64,000 nt of DNA from an uncultured Verrucomicrobia subdivision 3 bacterium. Lineage in GTDB: Bacteria > Verrucomicrobiota > Verrucomicrobiia > Limisphaerales > UBA11358. Location: the NCBI GenBank assembly GCA_903835255.1, contig CAILMI010000012.1:1-64000 (forward strand), in the 5' to 3' direction. The position numbers were made by a program, and so were the translations under genes. Shown here in pieces: positions 27,350 through 36,842 of the stretch (position 1 is its first letter; every line of letters starts with the position of its first letter). The notes beneath the pieces are model-generated. The model was not told the origin of the DNA. It searched no databases and saw nothing but the letters and a program-made list of their open reading frames with translations.

Positions 27350-28159
27350 CTAACTCGTCACTATTTTTTCTAACTTTTCGGTGCTGTCACTGACACTTTC
27401 ACTGACAGTAGTTTTTGCAGTAGTTTTTGCTTTCGCGAGAAGGTCGCGAAGCTGTTGTATTGTCAATGCAGGTTCTAACCTGTGAATCATCGCATGGCAA
27501 TTTGGGCAAACGGGAATCAAATCAGTCTTTGGATCAACCTCGTATTCCTTACGGATTTTTCCGATGGGTTTCAAATGATGGACATGAATGAATTCTTGCC
27601 CCAGCGCACCATAAACTGCCTCGAAATTAAAATCGCAAGCCGAACACAAGAAACCGTGATGAGCCACGCAAGCTTCCCGTGCTTTCGGGTTTCGTTCATA
27701 AGCATTGACCGTGACCGTCCGCTTTGCACCTTCGGGATATTTCTCCGGGGAATCGAGTTCTTCCGTGAGCGGAATCAATGCGTCATAATCGGCAGCATAC
27801 CAAGATATGCCGTCTCTCACCAAAGTCTTCTCCGTGAGTTTCGGAGTAAAACTTTCGATTTTTGGAATTTGACCGTTTACCCAGCTTGTTTCGGTGGGCT
27901 TCATCGGGAATGTCATCAATCGGTATTTCTGTTCCTCGACCAACCGAATATGTTCTCGTGATTGTTTGTAACCTTTGCTGCTCATTCCCTTCGCGTTTAT
28001 TTTCCAGTCTTCCGCAAAAATCAGGGATTTTTTAATATCATTAAAACGGTTCCATGCTCCAAAAATAACAAAACGTTCGGATTCGTTGACAAATGACCAG
28101 CTCCAATTCCAGTTCTTGCAGGTGGCTCCTTGTGAGATGATGAATTTTTTCCGAGACAT
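27350..28159 (-). CDS. HNH endonuclease, restriction-type
   Basis: A 269-residue protein. The N-terminal domain (about 1-130) opens SRKKFIISQGATCKNWNWSWSF. The C-terminal HNH nuclease has the zinc pair CSACDF, the catalytic VHHLKPIGKI and the second pair CPNCHAMIH. Such proteins cleave modified or foreign DNA in some systems. Base composition is AT-rich compared with neighbouring chromosomal genes, a sign of transfer. The left copy of the island boundary repeat lies inside its 3' coding end, where the protein becomes a Ser/Thr-rich tail. ATG 28159 is preferred to a TTG at 28177. Confidence 0.82.
   Translation of the reverse strand: MSRKKFIISQGATCKNWNWSWSFVNESERFVIFGAWNRFNDIKKSLIFAEDWKINAKGMSSKGYKQSREHIRLVEEQKYRLMTFPMKPTETSWVNGQIPKIESFTPKLTEKTLVRDGISWYAADYDALIPLTEELDSPEKYPEGAKRTVTVNAYERNPKAREACVAHHGFLCSACDFNFEAVYGALGQEFIHVHHLKPIGKIRKEYEVDPKTDLIPVCPNCHAMIHRLEPALTIQQLRDLLAKAKTTAKTTVSESVSDSTEKLEKIVTS
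27389..27409. repeat. Candidate attachment site, left copy of 21-bp direct repeat
   Basis: The sequence is ACTGACACTTT, then CA, then CTGACAGT. It matches 47540-47560 at 19 of 21 positions in the same orientation; only the central CA/TG differs. It is the left limit of the region separating rsfS from nadD. Confidence 0.55.
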
Positions 28160-28235
28160 ATTTGTTTCTGTCGTCAATGGTTTCGGCTCCTAGATTTTAT
28201 TTGATATGCTCACAATATCACGGTTCTCGTTATGG

Positions 28236-28751
28236 TTAAGCGTAAAAATAACCAAGACTGCGAAGCGATGAAAAATTGCCATTGCCGACAACCACATGAT
28301 CTAGCAATTCCATTTTCAAAAGCTGACCGGCGCGGATGAGGTCGCGGGTCACTTTGATGTCTGCCTCTGACGGGGTGCTTTCGCCGCTGGGGTGATTGTG
28401 CATGACGATCACGGCACTGGCGGCGGTGACGATGGCGAGCCGGAACACTTCGCGGGGATGCACAAGAATTGTGTCCATCGTGCCGATTGAAACAAGGTGA
28501 TGTCCTTTGACACGGCGGCGCGTGTTCAAAAGCAACACGGCCAAACATTCACAATCCGGGTTAAAATGGGGATGGCTGGCAATGTGCAAACGCCAATAAT
28601 CGGCGGCTTTGTCGGGTGTCTCGCAATGCTGCAAGGCGTCCGGCGTCGGACATTCGCGCAACGGCGTCACCTTGTATTCATACGGGCTGGCCGCAAACTT
28701 GAACGGTTTAACGAGTCCGGCAAAGCCGGGGAGAATGGTTTCGGTATTCAT
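28236..28751 (-). CDS. RadC-family JAB domain protein
   Basis: A 171-residue protein of the RadC (UPF0758) family. The JAB/MPN metalloprotease-like core has HNHPSGESTPSEAD (the HxH-S-D metal site) preceded by ECLAVLLLNTRRRVKGHHLVSIGT. The helix-hairpin-helix region of chromosomal RadC is missing, as is usual for the short forms found on mobile elements. A strong ribosome site (AAGGAGA, six-base spacing) precedes the ATG. Function is unknown; the old DNA-repair role is not supported. Confidence 0.92.
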   Translation of the reverse strand: MNTETILPGFAGLVKPFKFAASPYEYKVTPLRECPTPDALQHCETPDKAADYWRLHIASHPHFNPDCECLAVLLLNTRRRVKGHHLVSIGTMDTILVHPREVFRLAIVTAASAVIVMHNHPSGESTPSEADIKVTRDLIRAGQLLKMELLDHVVVGNGNFSSLRSLGYFYA

Positions 28752-28764
28752 CGCGGTTCTCCTT

Positions 28765-29145
28765 TCAAGCGGGCTTCACGTCGGCGGCGAAATAGCTGCC
28801 GTAACGCTTGCGCGGGTCATAAGTCGCCCGGTCGTCGGGTATCGTGCCGCAAGGGTGCTGCCACGTCTGGCGGGTGTTGTTCCAATGAAAGCCAAGCTCG
28901 GCCAATACTCGTGTGACGGTGGGAGGCTGCTTGTCTGAAAACTGAATCCAAACCCATTTCCCAACAACCTCCGCCAATTCAAAGAAGTTAGGTGTTTTGC
29001 TGCGGAGTAAAGCCAGCAACTTTTCGGTTTCAAGTTTCCGATTTGCTCGGCGCAATTCCAGATTGATTTTTGGTCTGTCCCCCGTGCTCAACTGTTCGGG
29101 ACGGCTCTGAAGCTCTGATTTTTGATTTTTAAGTTTAGTTTTCAT
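28765..29145 (-). CDS. Hypothetical protein, mobile-element type, upstream of radC
   Basis: A 126-residue protein. The N-terminus is basic and coiled, and the C-terminal half contains WVWIQFSDKQP and LGFHWNNTRQTWQHPCG. This W/H-rich motif recurs in small proteins beside RadC genes on mobile elements. It lies 13 bp upstream of radC on the same strand and so forms an operon with it. A DNA-binding or metal-binding role is possible from the His/Trp/Cys cluster but not shown. Confidence 0.7.
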   Translation of the reverse strand: MKTKLKNQKSELQSRPEQLSTGDRPKINLELRRANRKLETEKLLALLRSKTPNFFELAEVVGKWVWIQFSDKQPPTVTRVLAELGFHWNNTRQTWQHPCGTIPDDRATYDPRKRYGSYFAADVKPA

Positions 29146-29178
29146 GGTCTTTTTTTTGTGCTCTGCTGTTCGGTCCGG

Positions 29179-29292
29179 TCTTTCGCCCTTCACGAAAAAG
29201 CGGAGTCCGCCAGCCTTCCCCCGTGGGAGTGGTCTTCAGAGGGCACCACGAGGGGCAGGCTGGTTTTGCGGCGACGCAGTGAGGGCGAAAGA
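29179..29292. repeat. Long imperfect palindrome (about 114 nt)
   Basis: The outer arms TCTTTCGCCCT and AGGGCGAAAGA pair over 11 bp. Inner arms CCAGCCT / AGGCTGG, CCCC / GGGG and CGTGG / CCACG continue the helix, with small internal loops and an apical loop near 29228-29245. It lies just upstream of the two-gene radC operon on the minus strand, so it may be a leader structure or a remnant of a transposon end. The gap 29146-29658 otherwise holds only the RNA candidate at 29469. Confidence 0.7.
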
Positions 29293-29468
29293 ACGCGCCG
29301 ATGCAGAGGGGAGCACTTGCGGAAAAGGATCTGAAAACGGTTTAATCAATTTTAATCACTGACTCCGCGAAGCGGGCGAAACTGGCGGGCTTCATGGCAC
29401 CCGCATGAGGCATGACGGGAGAGCATCAAACAGGGCTGGGAAGTTGGGACATAGTAATTCTGACGTAT

Positions 29469-29657
29469 GGCCGGGAGTGAGCAGCCGGGAGCCGTGGCTT
29501 GCAGGGTGAAGGGGCAAGATCAAAGGCGCACGGCGGAACACGGACGGCCAAAGGTCAGACTAACTTGGGGGACGAACAAGTGTCATCTGTTGCGCGGTGG
29601 CTTGCCACGCTGAAAGCGAGCGCAACGGATGACTCTTGGAAGGACGGGGGTAAATCC
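29469..29657 (+). ncRNA. Candidate structured RNA, copy A
   Basis: This sequence recurs at 36636-36816. Two blocks are identical: 51 nt (29511-29561) and 32 nt (29591-29622). Around the second block a 13-bp helix (29582-29594 with 29621-29633) differs in sequence between the copies at many positions, but the pairing is largely kept, with five compensatory pair changes. One pair is U-G on the plus strand and would be A-C on the minus, which favours plus-strand transcription. Reading frames are not conserved between copies. Family unknown to me; a HEARO/omega-RNA relation is only a guess. Confidence 0.6.
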
Positions 29658-29658
29658 C

Positions 29659-32600
29659 TCAACTACCCGCTTTGTTGCGCAAGGTTTCGTAGAGGCCCGC
29701 GTGGTTGAGCAGGATGTCTTTCATCCCGTTTTGGACGGTAGCGGAATTTAGCGCCTGCGTGCTCATTAGGGTGTGCGCGTCCAGTGCGCCCATGATGGCG
29801 TTTAGCAACTCGGACTTCAGGTCGGGTGAGTTTGCGAACTGTTCCTTGGTGTTGTTTGCGGCCTGCTGGCGGAGCTTGTCAGACTCTAGCAGCTTGCCCT
29901 TAATCACATTGTTCACATAAACCAGTTTGTCCTGGTCGGTAAGCTCGCCCTCAAAAAGGTCGTTCACCTTTTCGATGATCTCATTCAGCAAGGCTTTCTC
30001 TTTCTCCTGCACACTGCCGCTGCCAGCTTCGGTGATTGGCTCCAGCTTTGGCATTTCTCCGGTGTTCAAAGGCATCGGTTGCCGTCCGATGTTTTTCAGG
30101 TGGTGATGCGTGAGGATCACTTTCGAGAGGTCAATGCCCTCGCGCTCGCGGCCAAACTCAAGCAGCGGTAAAAGGCGTTTGAAAAAGATTGCGCGTTTCT
30201 CAAGCGCGGTGTTGCCGTAGTCGAAAATTTGGGAAAGGAACGTGTAGAGCCGGATGAATGCGCCCAGGTCGGTCTTGAACAAAATGAGCGCGTTCAACTC
30301 GTCTTGCGCGATTTTGGCGGCGGCTTCGTCATTCTTATCCTTCGCCGTTTTCAATGCCTCCTGCGCGGCCTTGTAACGCTTCATCAAGCGGTCTTCCACG
30401 GGCGCAATCGCCGCCAGCAATTCACTCTGTTTCGCGTTCGGATTCAATTCCACCGCCACCACACGGTCAACCTCGAAGTCGTCGTAATGTCCGGCGGCAT
30501 CCAGCTTGGCGCGGAGATTATAGACAAGGTTTGGGTCGGTGGTCGCCGAGAGTTCTGCCGTCGTGTGGTAGGTCTTGAACGCTGCAAGGACTTCCTCGGT
30601 GTCATTCACGAAATCCAGCACATAGGTCGTGTCCTTGCCGGGGTGGGCGCGATTCAGGCGCGAAAGCGTCTGCACGGCCTGAATGCCTGCGAGCCGCTTG
30701 TCCACATACATCCCGCATAGCAACGGCTGATCGAAGCCGGTTTGAAATTTGTTCGCGACGAGCAGGATTTGATACTCGTCGCCTTTGAAGGCTTCTCGAA
30801 TGTCGCGGCCTTTGAGATTTGGATTGAGCGCGTGGCTGTTTTCCGTAAAACCGTCCGGGCCGGATTGCTTGTCGTTCACTTCACCGGAGAAGGCAACGAG
30901 CGTGCCGATCTTGTAGCCGTGTTCCTTGATGTATTTATCAATCGCCAGTTGCCAACGCACGGCCTCAACGCGACTGCCTACAACTACCATTGCCTTGGCC
31001 CGGCCATTCAGCAGCGGAGTGACAAATTTGCGGAAATGCTCAACCACGACTTCAACTTTTTGCGCGATGTTATATGGGTGCAATCGCACCCAGCCCATGA
31101 TGCCCTTCATAGCCGCGCTGCGTTCGACGGTTTTGTCGTCGTAGTCCTTGCCTTCATGCGCCAACTTGAACGCCAGTTTGTAAGGCGTGTAGTTTTTCAA
31201 AACGTCGAGGATAAATTCTTCCTCAATGGCTTGGCGCATGGAATAAACGTGGAACGGCGCGGGGAGATTTCCCGGCCCGGCGGGTTTGGCGGGATCGGGG
31301 CGCGTGCCGAAAAGTTCCATCGTCTTGGTTTTCGGCGTGGCGGTGAACGCGACGAAAGTGATTCCGCCATCGTCGGCCCGTGCTGCCATCTGCGCCGCAA
31401 GCACGTCGTCCATGCTCACTTCGCCGCCGTCGTTCAACTCCTGCAATTCCTCGGGACTCAACACCGCCTTTAGTTTTGCGGCGGCTTCGCCGGTCTGCGA
31501 ACTGTGCGCTTCATCGGCGATCACGGCAAAGCGTTTGCCCTGCGTAGCTGCGAGCTTGCGGACAGCTTCCAACGCAAACGGAAAGGTCTGAATGGTGCAA
31601 ACCACAATCTTCTTGTCGCCCGACAAGGCTTCGGCCAACTCACCGCTCTTGCTGCCTTCGCTGCCTTTGATGGTGGCAACCACGCCGCTCGTGCGCTGGA
31701 AATCAAAGAGGGCTTCCTGAAGTTGTGAATCAATCACCGTGCGGTCGGAGACGACTAGCACCGTGTCGAAAATCTTTTTGGCCGTGGCATCGTGCAATTC
31801 AGCGAGAAAGTGCGCCGTCCATGCAATCGAGTTCGTCTTGCCTGATCCTGCGGAGTGCTGGACGAGATACTTTCCGCCGGGGCCGTCTTTTAGCACGGCC
31901 ACTTGGAGCTTCCGCGTCACGTCGAGTTGGTGAAAGCGCGGGAAAATTACCTTCGTGATCTGCTTCTTCTTGTCACGTTGGGCGATGAGGTAACGCCCAA
32001 GAATTTCCAGCCAGCTTTCACGCGCCCAAACTTTTTCCCATAGATAGGCGGTGCGGTGGCCTGCGGGGTTCACCGGGTTGCCTGCCGCGCCGTCGTTGCC
32101 TTGGTTGAAGGGCAGGAACACCGTAGCCGGGCCGTCCAGCTTCGTGACCATGTGGACTTCGCTGTTGCTCACTGCGAAATGCACAAGCGCCCCGTTGGGA
32201 AACGACAACAACGGTTCGGCGGCTTGGCCTTTGGGCTTGGGGTTGCGGTCAAAACGATATTGGTCAATCGCGTCGCCGATGCTTTGGGTGAAATCAGTTT
32301 TCAATTCCACCGTGGCGACGGGGATGCCGTTGAGGAACAACACTAGGTCAATGCTGTTTTCGTTGTGCTGGGAGTATTTCACCTGCCGCACCACGCGCAA
32401 GCGGTTGGCGGCGTAACGGGCGAGGATTTCGGGATTGATGGCGAGGGCGGGTTTGAACTCCGCCAGCTTCAACGGTTTTTTCAGGCCAAGCAGTTCAACG
32501 CCGTGGCGCAATACATCCAACGTGCCGCGTTGGTCAAGTTGGTCGCGCAGGCGGGCGAGCAAAGTTTCACCCGCTTTGTCGCCGTGATTTTTGACGAGGA

Positions 32601-32769
32601 TTTCCCATGCTTGGGGCTGCGTGGCTTGCACCCATGCTAGAACATCCGCTGGAAACAAAGCCTGTGCGCGGACATAGCCCGCTGCATCGCCCTCAGCATA
32701 GAGCCAGCCGTGGGTGGCAAGGTGCTGGCAAATCTCCGTCTCGAAACAGATTTCTTTATGCAGGCTCAT
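29659..32769 (-). CDS. hsdR: Type I restriction enzyme, R subunit
   Basis: A 1036-residue translocase-nuclease that cuts unmodified DNA in complex with HsdM and HsdS. The N-terminal PD-(D/E)XK nuclease has IDLVLFLNGIPVATVELKTD. The SF2 motor has Walker A QHSAGSGKTNS, DEAHSSQ and FTATPKTK, and a helical C-terminal region follows. Length is normal and no frame break is seen. It overlaps hsdS by four bases (ATGA), so the three subunits are one operon read hsdM-hsdS-hsdR. Confidence 0.96.
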   Translation of the reverse strand: MSLHKEICFETEICQHLATHGWLYAEGDAAGYVRAQALFPADVLAWVQATQPQAWEILVKNHGDKAGETLLARLRDQLDQRGTLDVLRHGVELLGLKKPLKLAEFKPALAINPEILARYAANRLRVVRQVKYSQHNENSIDLVLFLNGIPVATVELKTDFTQSIGDAIDQYRFDRNPKPKGQAAEPLLSFPNGALVHFAVSNSEVHMVTKLDGPATVFLPFNQGNDGAAGNPVNPAGHRTAYLWEKVWARESWLEILGRYLIAQRDKKKQITKVIFPRFHQLDVTRKLQVAVLKDGPGGKYLVQHSAGSGKTNSIAWTAHFLAELHDATAKKIFDTVLVVSDRTVIDSQLQEALFDFQRTSGVVATIKGSEGSKSGELAEALSGDKKIVVCTIQTFPFALEAVRKLAATQGKRFAVIADEAHSSQTGEAAAKLKAVLSPEELQELNDGGEVSMDDVLAAQMAARADDGGITFVAFTATPKTKTMELFGTRPDPAKPAGPGNLPAPFHVYSMRQAIEEEFILDVLKNYTPYKLAFKLAHEGKDYDDKTVERSAAMKGIMGWVRLHPYNIAQKVEVVVEHFRKFVTPLLNGRAKAMVVVGSRVEAVRWQLAIDKYIKEHGYKIGTLVAFSGEVNDKQSGPDGFTENSHALNPNLKGRDIREAFKGDEYQILLVANKFQTGFDQPLLCGMYVDKRLAGIQAVQTLSRLNRAHPGKDTTYVLDFVNDTEEVLAAFKTYHTTAELSATTDPNLVYNLRAKLDAAGHYDDFEVDRVVAVELNPNAKQSELLAAIAPVEDRLMKRYKAAQEALKTAKDKNDEAAAKIAQDELNALILFKTDLGAFIRLYTFLSQIFDYGNTALEKRAIFFKRLLPLLEFGREREGIDLSKVILTHHHLKNIGRQPMPLNTGEMPKLEPITEAGSGSVQEKEKALLNEIIEKVNDLFEGELTDQDKLVYVNNVIKGKLLESDKLRQQAANNTKEQFANSPDLKSELLNAIMGALDAHTLMSTQALNSATVQNGMKDILLNHAGLYETLRNKAGS

Positions 32770-34010
32770 GCGGCTTCCTTTTTCAGTAAGGGGCGGACAT
32801 CAATCTGGCCGGTAACAACGGCTGAAATCAGTGCAGTCCGGCGTTCTTTGAGAAGTTCGATTTGCTTAGAAATCTCAATTAACAGTTTATTCCTCCAATA
32901 AACGGCTTGTGTGACCTTCTCTTGAGTTTGCATGTCAGGAACGGGGATTTTTTCCTTCAGTAGCGAATTTATATTTAGAGGTCTATTTCTGCCTGCCGCG
33001 CCGCGTGAGTTTTCGTTCAATAAAAAATCACCGTGCTTTGTTGATAGCAAAGCAAGTAAGTATTCTGTCAGGACAACCCCAGGTTTTCCGCGTAGCACCG
33101 GATAGCGATGAGATACTACACATCCTGTGTCTTCTTTACCGGCTAATGCAACTGCACCCTCCCATGCAAATTGCCCGCTGATAATGAGGTCTCCATCTTC
33201 AATCCAGAAAAAGTCAGAGTCCCCCATGTCATCTTTCTCGCTGGCATCTTTATGAAATAGCCCTCTGCCTCTATTGTAGAGGCCAATGCGAGTGTATTCT
33301 TCACCTTCTTTTTGGATAACTGGGCGCGAAATAATTTGAGCTACCGAACCGAATCGTAGCTGCTTGGTTTCTGGCAAATCAAAGGCGGACAAAACAAGAG
33401 ATTTTACTTTTTCTGTAAGTAACACAATCAATCGCTCTTGCTCCGCTATCAGTTCATCAATCTTCGCCGTCTCCCGATCCAGAAATTCGAGAATCGCTTG
33501 TTGCTCACCCTTTGGAGGGACGCCGACGTATATTGACTTGAGGATGTCCCAATTAATTGAGCAACGATGTTCCAAAATGCCATTTCCAAAAGATTGCGCA
33601 TAGGTTTGAAACGCACGGTTTTCAAAAATCCGAAATGCGAAACGCGATTCGACAACATCGTTTTGTGGTTTTAGCACAATGTAAACAGGGCTACAAACAC
33701 CGTCATAATCGGACAGCCCGTATGAGCCTATCCCATAGTTCATGCTGTTTATGACGAAATCCCCACGGGTGACGATTTTACACTTGGTCAAGTCTTCTGG
33801 TTTTTTGTTCCCAACGTCACCTTTTTCCGCATACGGAATGATGCCGACATTTGCCATCAGTGAGAGGTAGTCCTGACACTTTGCACCATCATTTTTGGCT
33901 GTCCGCTCATGCACAATTGCTCGGCATGGCAGCATTTCCCAATGCTCCGGCACTTCGCCCAGCCTCTCCACGCCACTGCTCTTGTATTTCTGGTAGCTGG
34001 GGAAACTCAT
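32766..34010 (-). CDS. hsdS: Type I restriction enzyme, specificity subunit
   Basis: A 414-residue protein with two target-recognition domains and the conserved helices between and after them. The first domain starts [22 protein letters not shown]; the central helix has [24 protein letters not shown]; the C-terminal helix has [24 protein letters not shown]. It sets the DNA sequence recognised by the complex. The gene is AT-richer than hsdR and hsdM, as is common for variable specificity genes. It overlaps both neighbours by four bases. Confidence 0.95.
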   Translation of the reverse strand: MSFPSYQKYKSSGVERLGEVPEHWEMLPCRAIVHERTAKNDGAKCQDYLSLMANVGIIPYAEKGDVGNKKPEDLTKCKIVTRGDFVINSMNYGIGSYGLSDYDGVCSPVYIVLKPQNDVVESRFAFRIFENRAFQTYAQSFGNGILEHRCSINWDILKSIYVGVPPKGEQQAILEFLDRETAKIDELIAEQERLIVLLTEKVKSLVLSAFDLPETKQLRFGSVAQIISRPVIQKEGEEYTRIGLYNRGRGLFHKDASEKDDMGDSDFFWIEDGDLIISGQFAWEGAVALAGKEDTGCVVSHRYPVLRGKPGVVLTEYLLALLSTKHGDFLLNENSRGAAGRNRPLNINSLLKEKIPVPDMQTQEKVTQAVYWRNKLLIEISKQIELLKERRTALISAVVTGQIDVRPLLKKEAA

Positions 34011-35749
34011 TTGGTCAGTCCCCCGATCATGGTCAATATGCGGTCGGTGACGCCTTTCAACTCAGCGTCAATTTCACTTAATGGGCGCGGCGGTTGGAAA
34101 ACATAGAAGTGCCGGTTGAATGGAATATCATAGCCAACCTGGGTCTTGTCGTGGTCAATCCACGCATCCGGCGCGTGAGGCAATACCTCGCGCTTGAAAT
34201 AATTTTCCACGTCTTCGCTCAACGGAACATTTTCGGTGTCGCGCAAACTGGAATCTGGCACCGGCTTGTCTTTGCCTTTGCCCTTGGTGCCGAGAATGAT
34301 TTTGCCTTTCGCATCGCGCTCCGGGCGCTCAACGGTGATGGTGCGATAGCCAAAATCCTCGTTTTTGAAAATGAGGCTGATCGGCACGCCGTCCTTGGAA
34401 TCTTTTTTAAAATTGCCAAACTGCTTGGTGATTTCCTCGATGTGGTCGGGACTGAGTTCTTTGCGTTTGCAGCCAAGACTTTTACGCATCTTCTGCCAAA
34501 AGCTGCTGGCGTCAATCAACTGCACCTTCCCTTTACGCGCGGTGGGCTTCCGGTTGCTGACAATCCAGACGTAGGTGTTGATAGGGGTATTGTAAAACAT
34601 ATCCGTCGGTAAACCGATGATGGCTTCGACAAGATCATTTTCCAAAACGTAACGCCGTATCTCGCTCTCGCCCGAACCTGCGCCGCCAGAAAAAAGTGGC
34701 GAGCCATTGAGAACAATTCCAAAGCGGCTGCCGCCGTCCACGGCGGGGCGCATTTTGGAAATTAGATGCAGCAGAAAAAGCAGCGAGCCATCGCTGATGC
34801 GCGGCAAGCCGGGACCGAACCGGCCATTGAAACCTTGTTCCTCGGCTTCCTTGCGGACTTCCCGCTCAATCTTTTTCCATTCCACGCCAAAGGGCGGATT
34901 GGAAAGCGAGTAGTCGAAATGTTTCCCCGGCAGGCCGTCAGCGGAGAGGGTGTTGCCAAGGATGATGTTGGCGATGTCCTGGCCCTTGATGAGCATGTCT
35001 GCCTTGCAGATGGCGTAGGACTCCGGGTTTAGTTCTTGCCCATACATGACGAGCCGGGCGTCGGGATTCAGGCTGGCAAGATGTTCCCCGCCCACACTCA
35101 ACATGCCGCCGGTGCCTGCCGTAGGATCGTAGAGCGACCGCACGACGCCGGGCTTGGTCAGGGCTTCATCATCTTCGATGAAAAGCAGATTAACCATGAG
35201 CCGGATGACTTCACGCGGGGTGAAGTGTTCCCCGGCGGTCTCGTTGGAAAGTTCGGCAAATTTGCGGATGAGTTCTTCAAACACCGCACCCATTTGGGCA
35301 TTGCTGACGACTTCGGGATGCAGGTCAATGGCGGCGAATTTTTCCGTGACGAGATAGAGCAGCCCGGACTTGGCGAGTTTATCAATCTGAGTGTGAAACT
35401 CGAAACTCTCAAAAATGTCGCGCACGGCGGGCGAGAATGCTTGCACGTAGGCGCGGAGATTTTCGCCGATGTGGTCTTGGTCGCCCATGAGCTTCTTCAA
35501 GTCGAGCGGCGATGTGTTGTAAAAAAGCTGACCGGATTTTTTGAGCAAGAAAGGTTCGGGGTTCACTCCGGCCTTCGTGCGTTTTTCCAACTCGGCAAGC
35601 ACTGCGGCCTTGGTTGGCTCCAGGACGCAATCAAGACGGCGCAAAACGGTGAATGGCAAAATGACTTTGCCATATTCGGATTGCTTGTAATCGCCGCGCA
35701 ACAAATCGGCGACCGACCAGATGAAGGATGAAAGATTTGTGTTACTCAT
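34007..35749 (-). CDS. hsdM: Type I restriction enzyme, DNA methyltransferase subunit
   Basis: A 580-residue N6-adenine methyltransferase subunit. The N-terminal helical domain (about 1-150) is followed by the SAM site [10 protein letters not shown] and the catalytic NPPF within SNPPFGVEW. It protects host DNA and forms the core of the restriction complex. The ATG at 35749 is chosen because the family starts with a short helix leading to [30 protein letters not shown]. It is the first gene of the operon. Confidence 0.96.
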   Translation of the reverse strand: MSNTNLSSFIWSVADLLRGDYKQSEYGKVILPFTVLRRLDCVLEPTKAAVLAELEKRTKAGVNPEPFLLKKSGQLFYNTSPLDLKKLMGDQDHIGENLRAYVQAFSPAVRDIFESFEFHTQIDKLAKSGLLYLVTEKFAAIDLHPEVVSNAQMGAVFEELIRKFAELSNETAGEHFTPREVIRLMVNLLFIEDDEALTKPGVVRSLYDPTAGTGGMLSVGGEHLASLNPDARLVMYGQELNPESYAICKADMLIKGQDIANIILGNTLSADGLPGKHFDYSLSNPPFGVEWKKIEREVRKEAEEQGFNGRFGPGLPRISDGSLLFLLHLISKMRPAVDGGSRFGIVLNGSPLFSGGAGSGESEIRRYVLENDLVEAIIGLPTDMFYNTPINTYVWIVSNRKPTARKGKVQLIDASSFWQKMRKSLGCKRKELSPDHIEEITKQFGNFKKDSKDGVPISLIFKNEDFGYRTITVERPERDAKGKIILGTKGKGKDKPVPDSSLRDTENVPLSEDVENYFKREVLPHAPDAWIDHDKTQVGYDIPFNRHFYVFQPPRPLSEIDAELKGVTDRILTMIGGLTK

Positions 35750-36192
35750 GTGTTTTCGATACCGGAAAAAGGAGTTGCGAAAGTGGTGCAACCGTCACCC
35801 TTCCGAAAAGCATAGTCAAAATTCTTGATGGCTTGTGCAAACATTGGCAAATCGGTTGTTAAAAACGGCGCTGGCATTCAATGTCTTATAGCGAGAAATA
35901 GCGACGAAATAAACAAAAATGGCACAGAGCGAGCGGCACACGGTTTGATTGGGCTGCTTGGGCGGCTGGGCGGGCATTCCAGCCGCCCGGTTTCCGGTCA
36001 ATCCTCCCCCGGCAGCATAACGGTGGTGGCCGGTTCCGGCGCATCCAGACGATGCCCCAAAGTCGCCCTGCTCGTGTGTAGGGATGGAAGATTATTCATA
36101 CGAGCAAATCTGCGGAAGCTTCTTTGCAACACGGGTAGAATCTGTTAGAAATGGCTAGCAGCGAACCGCAGCAACACATTTAGGAAAATCGT
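35750..36192. other. Intergenic region between hsdM and the TIR-like fragment
   Basis: No gene is seen in these 443 bases. A perfect 10-bp hairpin (GGGCGGCTGG / CCAGCCGCCC) lies at 35960-35988. The hsdM promoter should lie in the part nearest 35750, but no clear boxes stand out. An AGGA ribosome site precedes the ATG at 36193. Confidence 0.6.
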
Positions 36193-36453
36193 ATGGCGAC
36201 TAAAAAAAGAGTGTTTATTAGTTTCGATTACGACAATGACGAAGGCACGAAAATCATGCTCGCCGGACAGGCGAAGCTGCCTGATAGCCCGTTCGATTTT
36301 ACAGACGCATCGGTAAGGGATCATTTAACTGGCGACTGGAAAGACAAAGTTCGACGCAGGATGGACAATATTGATGTCGTCATTGTTCTTTGTGGAGAGA
36401 AAACACATAGCCGTGTCGCTGGCATGGCCCATGCCCTTCGTCGCTGGAAATAA
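36193..36453 (+). pseudogene. Truncated TIR-like (MTH538/DUF1863 type) defence protein
   Basis: An 86-residue frame starting KKRVFISFDYDNDE and continuing LTGDWKDKVRRRMDNIDVVIVLCGEKTHS. This is the first two-thirds of the MTH538-type TIR-like domain, the family that includes Thoeris ThsB. The usual continuation (an alternating helix and YFLL strand) is replaced after THSRVAG by unrelated sequence and a stop. An intact ribosome site (AGGA) precedes the ATG. It is probably a remnant of a phage-defence gene broken by recombination, though a short product could still be made. Confidence 0.7.
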
Positions 36454-36635
36454 AACGCCCCGCGAGAGCGGGAATCAGAAGTTTGAAAAAGATGGCGTAG
36501 CAGCAAGCGGGCTACGGTGAGATAAGAAGGCGTCCCGTTAAAACAAAACGCGCCATGTCAAAAACACTAAACAAAAATTCTCTAGCCCCGCAGGGTCGCC
36601 AAAGGTTCAAATCCGGTCAGTTCGGACTTTTGGCA

Positions 36636-36816
36636 GGCCGGGAGTAGCCGGGAGCCGTGGCTTGGCGGGGATGGGGCAAGATCAAAGGCGCACGGCGGAA
36701 CACGGACGGCCAAAGGTCAGACTCACATGGGCAAGGACAAGTGGCACAAGCTGCGCGGTGGCTTGCCACGCTGAAAGCGAGCGGCTGCTTGTGCCTCTTG
36801 GACGGCGGGGGAAATT
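36636..36816 (+). ncRNA. Candidate structured RNA, copy B
   Basis: Second copy of the element at 29469-29657, same strand. The identical blocks lie at 36673-36723 (51 nt) and 36752-36783 (32 nt). The variable helix is formed by 36743-36755 with the segment ending at 36796 (GGCACAAGC pairs with GCTTGTGCC). Directly upstream, 36593-36635 differs completely from copy A and contains a tRNA 3'-end-like stretch. In the gap 36454-36842 I see no other feature. Confidence 0.6.
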
Positions 36817-36842
36817 TACACCTTCTCGATCTTGTGCTGGCG

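Noticed and set aside
27482-27961. Plus-strand frame of 159 codons opposite the HNH gene
   Set aside because: It is antisense to the HNH nuclease, whose zinc and catalytic motifs are clear.
29179-29292. Integron attC site
   Set aside because: The size fits, but the conserved end boxes (RYYYAAC and GTTRRRY) are not present and no integron-type recombinase is nearby.
29469-29657. Group II intron domain V (GAGCCG motif in the repeat)
   Set aside because: The GAGCCG is not followed by the required hairpin and pairing strand, and no reverse transcriptase is present.
36460-36640. tmRNA or a complete tRNA upstream of RNA copy B
   Set aside because: Only a T-arm-like stretch is seen; no acceptor or anticodon arms can be paired.
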